Position numbers and translations under genes: made by a program. The notes under the pieces are model-generated. The model saw nothing but the letters and a program-made list of their open reading frames with translations, did no database searches and was not told the DNA's origin. DNA of 6,624 bases, from positions 1 through 6,624 of the forward strand of contig CALBJW010000125.1 in assembly GCA_937893145.1 (NCBI GenBank), in the 5' to 3' direction. Shown here piece by piece: positions 1-5,442 of this stretch. Origin of the DNA: an uncultured Prevotellaceae bacterium (GTDB lineage: Bacteria; Bacteroidota; Bacteroidia; Bacteroidales; Bacteroidaceae). The first letter of the stretch is position 1, and every line of letters begins with the position of its first letter.

Positions 1-1
1 C

Positions 2-3000
2 TTGAAGGGTGAGCTTGAACTGGTGAAGTCTCGCGAGGGTCAGCCATTCCAGTATGACAAGGAGTTGGAAGATGCACGTCAGAAGTACGACGAGTACACC
101 GACCTCATGAAGAAGGAAATGGAGGAGAAGGAAAAGAAGTACGCAGAAATGGACAGCGACGTGGAAGCTGCAACAGGTATCACTGACAATAATGACGATG
201 ATGAGGACGATGACGAGAATCTTTATCGCATTGTCGAGGATAAGTCAACCGTTGAGCGACTTGAAGCTGAGCCAAAGATGAAGGCTTACCGTGCTATGCA
301 GGTTATAGACGGTCGCCTGTATTCTCCTATGGCAGCAAAGGTTGACGGCAAGCTCAGTTCCGACAATCCATTTGACACATGGACAGAAGCCGAGGAAACG
401 TCATTCGACTTTACTCCAGAGCAGGTTACTGCCATGGAGGAGCTTGACAACTCTGATAAGCCAGGCGAAGTTGAAATCATCAAGGGCAAGCTTCGTTACC
501 GCAAGGATAGCAAGACAGGCAAGGGAACATTGCAGTTCCACTTGGTGAAGGGTGACGGCACAGACCTGTGGGCAGCGTACAACCCATATATTCACAGCTC
601 TCTGATGATGTTGAATGACCAGTTTACGTCAGCATACAAGCGTCCTAACATTGTTGTCGTTGAGGTAGAGATACCAGAAAGCGAGCTTACAAGCGGCTAT
701 CGTGCAAAGCTTGCAAAAGATGCTGTAGGCATGGCAGAGTGGAAAGCAGGACCAGTTGCAGGTCAGCTTCCAAGTGACATGGGCAGAAAGGTTATGCTTT
801 CACGCTGGAGCAAGGTTAAGCGCATTGTTCCTTATTCAGAGGTTGCAAATCATGTTGCAGCCGTCCTTTCTACTGCCGAACAGAAGAAGGGCGAGAAGCT
901 GCGCCTTCCTATTGACTCATTCCACCCAGAGCTACGCAAGGAGTTGGAGAAGCGAGGTTTCGAGTTCGAGCACGGTCTTTACACAAAGGAGAAGACCGAC
1001 AAGAAGGGAAATCTCATAAAGGCATGGGATGATAAGACCGAGGAAGAAAAGCAGCAGGCATACAAGGGTGCAGCGTATATTGACGATGCAGCCATTCAGC
1101 AGCTCAATGATGAATTTGAAGGAAAGTGGATGCGTCGTGAAGGCGACATAGACGTTGAGAGTCCTGTTTCTGACTCTGCCATGTCTGAAATGGTGAACCG
1201 TGTCAATGAGCTTGCAGCCAAGTTGCATCTTGACAATATCGAGATTGTCACAGACACCTCTATGCTTGAAGGTAAACAGAAGAAGGCAAAAGGCTTCTAC
1301 AGCCGCAAGACTGGAAAGATTACCATTGTCGTTGCAAACCATTCAGACCTTGCTGACTTGGAGAAGACTGTGCTTCATGAGTCAGTTGCCCACCATGGAC
1401 TGCGCAAGCTGTTTGGCGAGCACTTCAATACATTCCTTGACAATGTTTATAGAAACGCTGATGCAGATGTCAGAAAGCGCATTGCCGAGCTTGCAGCCAA
1501 GCATGGCTGGAATTTCCGTACTGCGACTGAGGAATATCTTGCAGGACTTGCAGAAGACACAGACTTTGAGAATGCCAAGAAGACAAGTTGGTGGGATAAG
1601 GTAAAGCGTGCTTTCCTCGATATGCTTCACAAGATAGCATTCGACGAGTATGACGGTGATGTTCTCACAGACAACGAGCTTCGCTATATCCTTTGGAGAA
1701 GCTACAGCAATCTGAATGAAAATGGCGAGCACGGTATCATCAATGCCGCAAGGAATGAAGTGATGAAGCAGAAGCTTCTTGTCAATGATAAGCCAAAGAC
1801 GGCTGCTGAGAAGGCTATTGATGCAATAAAGCAGCGTGTCATGGAACTGTTTGAGCAAGCTGGTAGCGGTGAGTTTACAGGAAAGCCTAAGAGCATCGGT
1901 AGATTAAGCAGTGAGGGCAAGGCACTCTTGGAGAAGCTCTCTGGTCAGAAGTTCAAGGAGTATATTGACTTCATGCTAAATCCGTCAGACCTCAACCATA
2001 TTCGCGGTGATCACTACGGCGAGAATGAGAAGGACAAGGGAAACAATATTCCTTTGACGGATGAAGACATTATGAATCTGGTTGATGTAATCAATCAGCC
2101 TGACGGCATATTGTATGGTATCGACAAGAAAGACGGCAGAAAGCTGTTCTTCTTCCTAAAGGATGCAGGAAATGGACTGTATAATCTTACGGAGGTTTGC
2201 AGTACCAAGAAAGGCAATATCACGGCAAAGAGTTTCTTAAAGACAAAAAAGAAAGGTATCAACCAGCGAGTTATGGAGATTACCGACTCCCTACTCCCTA
2301 CGTCCGTAACGTACTCTGGCGAATTCCTTTCTTCGGGTGCAAAGTTACCAAATTTATTTGATATACAGAAAGATTTTGACGAAAATGTTGAAGAAGATGA
2401 TATTTTCTTCCGTGACGGCGACCCCGAGGAACGTGACAGAAAGGATGCACGTTACAGATATGAGCAGCGTGTTAAGAGTGGCATGTATCAGACGAGAGAA
2501 GCGATGCTCGACAGTATGCTTGGACTTCATGAAGCCATGAAAGCCATTTATGGCAAAGATGTGAATATTGAGGACATTGCAGACTTTGAGAATGCTTACA
2601 CTAACGAGAACCGCCTTTCAAGCTTCAGTCAGAATGAGGCAGAATTATTTGAACGTCTATTGCTCAAACCTTTGCTCGCTGAGGTTTCCAAGCTGGAGAA
2701 GGACGGCAGCAGCCGTGATGAAGTAACACGTTACATGATGGCGAAACACGGACTGGAGCGTAACGAGGTTATGGCAGCCAGAGCCGCAAAGAAAGCCTTT
2801 GAGTCTGAAGACAACAAGGATGCTACAGGAAATCCTATCAAGAGCGAGGCAGATTTCCTTGCCGAGTATCGCGAGAAGGATTTTGGCGGTATCACAGGAC
2901 TTATGGAAGAGAGTGACCTTTCTATAGCCGAAGGACTTGCGCAGCAGTTTGTCAATGACTTTGAGAATAATCATGACACCACTGAGCTTTGGGCACGCAC

Positions 3001-5377
3001 CAACGACGTAAGCAAGGCTATTCTCAGTAAGCAGTATGAGTGTGGCATGATGAACAAGGACACATACGACGATATTTCAAGCATGTATGAGTTCTATATC
3101 CCTCTCCGTGGCTTTGAGGAGAAGACGAGTGAAGAAGCATACGCTTACCTTTCAAACAAAAACTCTGCCTTCAATGCGCCTATCAAGAAAGCACATGGCA
3201 GAAAGAGCGTTGCTGATGATCCTCTCGTAAACTTGCAGACTATGGCAGAAAGCTCAATACTCATGGGCAACAGGAACAAGCTTGTAAAGCAGAAGTTCTT
3301 GAACTTTGTTCTGAACCATCCAAGCGACCTTGTTAGCGTAAGCGACCTTTGGATAATGTACGATGATGTTGAAGACGAGTGGAAGGCAGTCTTCCCAGAC
3401 AATATCAACGACGATGATACTCCAGAGGTTGTTGAGCAGAAGATGCAGGACTTCGAGGAGAAGATGCAGCAGCTTGCAGAGGCAGACCCCGACCACTACA
3501 AGAAGGGCAAGGACACTATCAACATTCCTTACCGTGTAGTAGGTAATGCTAACCTCCGTCAGCATCAAGTATTGGTGAAGCGTAACGGCAGAGACTATGT
3601 GCTTACTATCAATGGCAACCCAAGAGCAGCACAGGCACTGAATGGACTGACAAACCCAGACAATGAACTGCGAGGCTCAATCGGTTCGGTTATAAACACA
3701 GTCGGTGCTGTCAACAGAACTTTGTCAAGCCTCTACACAACAATGAGTGTTGACTTCGTGGCGAGCAACTTTCTGCGTGATACCGTGTATGCAAATACAA
3801 TGGCATGGATAAAGGAGAGTCCTCGTTATGCAGCTAAGTTCAATTGGAACTACGTCAAGACCAAGCGAGTTATGCACCTTCTTGGCAAGTACAGAAAGGG
3901 TACGCTCGACATGAACAATGAAACTGAAAAGATGTTCTACCAGTTCATGATGAATGGCGGCGAGACTGGCTATATGCGAATGGCTGACATTGATGAGCAC
4001 AGAAAGCAAATCAAGAAGGCATTGAAAGCCATGAACGAAAAAATCCCTGCTCGTATGGTACGAGAACTTGTTACAACATGGATAGGTGAAATCGGACGTG
4101 GCATTGAAATGCGTGCAAGATTTGCTGCATTCATGACCAGTAGGGAAATGGGACGCCCCATTGGCAGGTCTATTTGGGACGCAAAGGAAATCAGCGTGAA
4201 CTTCAACAAGAAGGGTGCAGGCGACAAGTTCCTCGGTGCAACAGGTCAGACCTTCATTGGCAATGCTGCATCTGGAGTATCTGGTGCAGGCAGAGCACTC
4301 TACTGCTTCTGGAATGCTGCTTTGCAAGGAACCTTTGGTAACTTTGGCAAGTATGCGATGAGACATAAGGGTAAAGCGGCAACTGCTACTACATTATTCT
4401 TCTCTATAGGTCTTCTTATTCCTTCACTTGCTGCTGGAGGTGGTGACGATGATGATGACTCATACTTCGACATACCAGAGCACACTCGCAGACAGAACCT
4501 TATTATCAAGGGATGGGGCAAGACATGGATAAAGATTCCTTTGCCTATTGAGTATCGTGCTATCTATGGACTTGGAGAGCTTGCAGGATGCACAGTATTC
4601 AACAATGAAAAGCTTGAATATGGCAAGTTAGCAAAGCAGTTAAGCCAAGTATTGCCTGTTGACTTGCTTGAAGGTGGAACAGCTTTATATCCAAGTGCAG
4701 TGAAACCTTACGTTGAAGCAAAGAACAACGAAAGCTGGTACGGCTCTCCTATATGGAAAGATACGCCATACAACAAGCACATGCCAGAGTGGACAAAGGC
4801 ATTCAAGAGCACCGACCAACGCCTTGTTGCCATGTCAGAGATTCTTAACGAGATGAGCGGCGGCAACAAGTACAAGAAGGGAGCCATTGACATCAACCCT
4901 GCAAAAATGGAATACCTGCTTAAACAATATGCTGGTGGTCTATTCACTTTGGCAAATCAGTTTGGCAGCATGTATGACGTTGCAACAGGAGATAAGGAGT
5001 TCGACTGGAGATATGCACCTGTACTTAACAGAATGTTCATGACAGGAGGCGACGAGCGCAATGTTGGTCGCGGACTGAATGAAAAATTCTTCAAGTACAT
5101 GGAAGCATACGATGCGAAGACCAGCGAGTTCTCTGCTATCAGAAACGACATGAGTCTTCCAATGGATAAGAAAGCCGAGCTTATATCAGAGATTGTCACT
5201 GATCCAGAGTATATGAAGATGCGTGCCACAAAGAACGTGTATTCAAAGATGAACCAAGCATACAAGCAAGCTATGGAACTTGGTAACACGGAAGCTGCTG
5301 ACCGTTTGTTAAAAGAGATGAACATGCTAAAGCGCAAGTTCATAGATGAAATGGAAGCAGACGATGCGAGGAAATAA
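2..5377 (+). CDS. Giant phage polyvalent protein, 5'-partial (metallopeptidase, BECR nuclease-like and LPD38-like modules)
   Basis: This is an uninterrupted 1,791-codon frame ending in TAA at 5375-5377. It is open at the left edge: the first codon is TTG, one base into the window, and reads best as an internal Leu. Modules in order are: a Lys/Glu-rich helix (about 10-55); an acidic run (64-72); a conserved domain of unknown function (about 91-325); a zincin-like module with H459-E460-x3-H464-H465-G466 and ATEEYLA at 508-514; a BECR/MuF-C-like module (about 622-786); a mostly helical region (about 810-1200); an LPD38-like module (about 1215-1530) with a hydrophobic helix at 1459-1479; and a helical tail. 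The domain mix matches the polyvalent proteins of phages and conjugative elements, which are thought to enter the host with the DNA and counter defences. The next gene encodes a portal, which supports a virion role. No signal peptide can be assessed. The coding frame is certain; the injected-effector role is inference. Confidence 0.93.
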   Translation: MKGELELVKSREGQPFQYDKELEDARQKYDEYTDLMKKEMEEKEKKYAEMDSDVEAATGITDNNDDDEDDDENLYRIVEDKSTVERLEAEPKMKAYRAMQVIDGRLYSPMAAKVDGKLSSDNPFDTWTEAEETSFDFTPEQVTAMEELDNSDKPGEVEIIKGKLRYRKDSKTGKGTLQFHLVKGDGTDLWAAYNPYIHSSLMMLNDQFTSAYKRPNIVVVEVEIPESELTSGYRAKLAKDAVGMAEWKAGPVAGQLPSDMGRKVMLSRWSKVKRIVPYSEVANHVAAVLSTAEQKKGEKLRLPIDSFHPELRKELEKRGFEFEHGLYTKEKTDKKGNLIKAWDDKTEEEKQQAYKGAAYIDDAAIQQLNDEFEGKWMRREGDIDVESPVSDSAMSEMVNRVNELAAKLHLDNIEIVTDTSMLEGKQKKAKGFYSRKTGKITIVVANHSDLADLEKTVLHESVAHHGLRKLFGEHFNTFLDNVYRNADADVRKRIAELAAKHGWNFRTATEEYLAGLAEDTDFENAKKTSWWDKVKRAFLDMLHKIAFDEYDGDVLTDNELRYILWRSYSNLNENGEHGIINAARNEVMKQKLLVNDKPKTAAEKAIDAIKQRVMELFEQAGSGEFTGKPKSIGRLSSEGKALLEKLSGQKFKEYIDFMLNPSDLNHIRGDHYGENEKDKGNNIPLTDEDIMNLVDVINQPDGILYGIDKKDGRKLFFFLKDAGNGLYNLTEVCSTKKGNITAKSFLKTKKKGINQRVMEITDSLLPTSVTYSGEFLSSGAKLPNLFDIQKDFDENVEEDDIFFRDGDPEERDRKDARYRYEQRVKSGMYQTREAMLDSMLGLHEAMKAIYGKDVNIEDIADFENAYTNENRLSSFSQNEAELFERLLLKPLLAEVSKLEKDGSSRDEVTRYMMAKHGLERNEVMAARAAKKAFESEDNKDATGNPIKSEADFLAEYREKDFGGITGLMEESDLSIAEGLAQQFVNDFENNHDTTELWARTNDVSKAILSKQYECGMMNKDTYDDISSMYEFYIPLRGFEEKTSEEAYAYLSNKNSAFNAPIKKAHGRKSVADDPLVNLQTMAESSILMGNRNKLVKQKFLNFVLNHPSDLVSVSDLWIMYDDVEDEWKAVFPDNINDDDTPEVVEQKMQDFEEKMQQLAEADPDHYKKGKDTINIPYRVVGNANLRQHQVLVKRNGRDYVLTINGNPRAAQALNGLTNPDNELRGSIGSVINTVGAVNRTLSSLYTTMSVDFVASNFLRDTVYANTMAWIKESPRYAAKFNWNYVKTKRVMHLLGKYRKGTLDMNNETEKMFYQFMMNGGETGYMRMADIDEHRKQIKKALKAMNEKIPARMVRELVTTWIGEIGRGIEMRARFAAFMTSREMGRPIGRSIWDAKEISVNFNKKGAGDKFLGATGQTFIGNAASGVSGAGRALYCFWNAALQGTFGNFGKYAMRHKGKAATATTLFFSIGLLIPSLAAGGGDDDDDSYFDIPEHTRRQNLIIKGWGKTWIKIPLPIEYRAIYGLGELAGCTVFNNEKLEYGKLAKQLSQVLPVDLLEGGTALYPSAVKPYVEAKNNESWYGSPIWKDTPYNKHMPEWTKAFKSTDQRLVAMSEILNEMSGGNKYKKGAIDINPAKMEYLLKQYAGGLFTLANQFGSMYDVATGDKEFDWRYAPVLNRMFMTGGDERNVGRGLNEKFFKYMEAYDAKTSEFSAIRNDMSLPMDKKAELISEIVTDPEYMKMRATKNVYSKMNQAYKQAMELGNTEAADRLLKEMNMLKRKFIDEMEADDARK
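272..976 (+). other. Conserved domain of unknown function within the polyvalent protein (residues about 91-325)
   Basis: The domain starts at YRAMQVIDGRLY (96-107). It continues through AAYNPYIHSS (191-200), LNDQF (204-208), a beta-strand-like VVVEVEIPESEL (218-229) and EWKAGPV (246-252), and closes with RKVMLSRW (262-269) and RIVPYSEVA (274-282). I recognise this motif series from large proteins of Bacteroidales prophages but know of no assigned function. The Tyr-Arg start, a Ser/Thr-containing central segment and a Glu-rich strand loosely resemble the R-S-E order of ADP-ribosyltransferases, but the match is weak and nothing here proves it. It lies between an acidic linker and the metallopeptidase module, where effector-like modules usually sit in such proteins. 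Confidence 0.55.
1169..1711 (+). other. Zincin-like metallopeptidase module of the polyvalent protein (residues about 390-570)
   Basis: A helix runs into TVLHESVAHHGL (456-467), which supplies candidate zinc ligands H459 and H464 or H465, with E460 as the candidate general base. About 45 residues later ATEEYLAGLAE (508-518) offers E510 or E511 as a third ligand. The preceding strands (about 411-445, ending in KITIVVANH) fit the usual beta-sheet before the active-site helix. The spacing is HExxxH, one residue longer than the canonical HExxH; from memory this spacing is common in phage polyvalent proteins. The Trp-rich SWWDKVKRAF (529-538) and an LTDNELRYIL helix (555-564) typically follow. A protease role, either on host proteins or in maturation of this polypeptide, is inferred. 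Confidence 0.6.
1865..2359 (+). other. BECR-fold nuclease-like / MuF-C-type module of the polyvalent protein (residues about 622-786)
   Basis: Recognisable pieces are a helix, then HIRGDHYG (666-673), IPLTDEDI (683-690), a strand pair around LYGIDKKDGRKLFFFLK (704-720), YNLTEVCSTKKGN (727-739), ITAKSFLKTKKKG (740-752), INQRVME (753-759), a DSLLPTS element (762-768) and LSSGAKLPNLF (776-786). This series resembles the small domains grouped as phage barnase-EndoU-colicin E5/D-RelE-like (PBECR) and MuF C-terminal domains, which often act as RNase-type toxins. Candidate catalytic residues are H666, R668, H671 and the lysines and threonine in 740-751. The exact family is uncertain, and activity cannot be judged from sequence alone. 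The 3' end of this stretch is richer in A and T than its surroundings. Confidence 0.6.
3644..4591 (+). other. LPD38-like module of the polyvalent protein with a lone hydrophobic helix (residues about 1215-1530)
   Basis: The segment around INTVGAVNRTLSSLYTTMS (1231-1249) followed by FVASNFLRDTVYA (1252-1264) is the hallmark I associate with large polyvalent protein-associated domain 38. The second half has an Arg/Lys-rich stretch (1450-1458), a hydrophobic helix (1459-1479, TLFFSIGLLIPSLAAG core), then GGGDDDDD (1479-1486), and the strand-like WIKIPLPIEYRAIYGLGELA (1509-1528). The domain's molecular function is unknown. It is usually C-terminal in phage polyvalent proteins. The single hydrophobic helix could contact or cross a membrane during ejection, which is inference. 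Confidence 0.6.
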
Positions 5378-5442
5378 ATAAAACGAGTGTGTGGTGAGGT
5401 TTTATTACCTTTGCCGCACACTCATAAAAACCCGAAACAGTC
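5378..5442 (+). promoter_or_regulatory. Intergenic leader with a Bacteroidota-type promoter for the portal gene
   Basis: The 65-nt gap between the two genes contains TACCTTTG at 5406-5413, an exact fit to the TAnnTTTG -7 element of Bacteroidota housekeeping promoters. Transcription would be expected to start a few bases downstream, near 5418-5421, leaving a leader of roughly 20-25 nt. No clear TTG-type -33 element sits at the expected distance (around 5380-5388 the sequence is mostly purine). The promoter is therefore weak, dependent on another factor, or a coincidence. The leader before the ATG is A-rich with no GGAGG-like site, as is usual for this phylum. Confidence 0.5.
5385..5423. repeat. 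Inverted repeat / hairpin flanking the -7 box
   Basis: The left arm GAGTGTGTGG (5385-5394) pairs with the right arm CCGCACACTC (5414-5423): ten pairs, nine Watson-Crick and one G-T. Inside the loop a second helix forms between GAGGT (5396-5400) and ACCTT (5407-5411), closing a TTTATT loop. It begins 8 nt after the TAA of the polyvalent gene. On the plus strand it is followed by ATAAAAACCC, so it lacks the U tract of an intrinsic terminator. On the minus strand it is followed by GTTTTATTTATTT and would look like one, but no minus-strand gene reads toward it. Possible roles are mRNA 3'-end protection or attenuation of the upstream transcript, or an operator over the promoter. Confidence 0.6.

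Noticed and set aside
2..4. TTG as the start codon of the large gene
   Set aside because: It is only one base from the window edge, no upstream context is visible, and the first residues look like the interior of a helical module.
1382..1858. 158-codon open frame on the minus strand
   Set aside because: It lies opposite the metallopeptidase and following helices, its product resembles no family I know, and no promoter or start context supports it.
3725..4366. 213-codon open frame on the minus strand
   Set aside because: It lies entirely within the polyvalent gene, opposite conserved LPD38-like motifs. Its translation is rich in Cys, His and Ser with no recognisable domain, as expected of an antisense shadow.
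4499..4525. P-loop-like GWGKT (residues 1504-1508)
   Set aside because: There is no Gly at the position required by GxxxxGK[ST], and no Walker B or other ATPase motif nearby.
4957..5421. 154-codon minus-strand frame starting in the intergenic hairpin
   Set aside because: Most of it opposes the C-terminal tail of the polyvalent protein. The translation is low-complexity Ser/Phe/Ile-rich and the start lies within the hairpin; no minus-strand promoter match was seen.
5385..5423. Plus-strand intrinsic terminator for the polyvalent gene
   Set aside because: The hairpin is strong but is followed by ATAAAAACCC rather than a T tract. Termination toward the portal gene is not supported.
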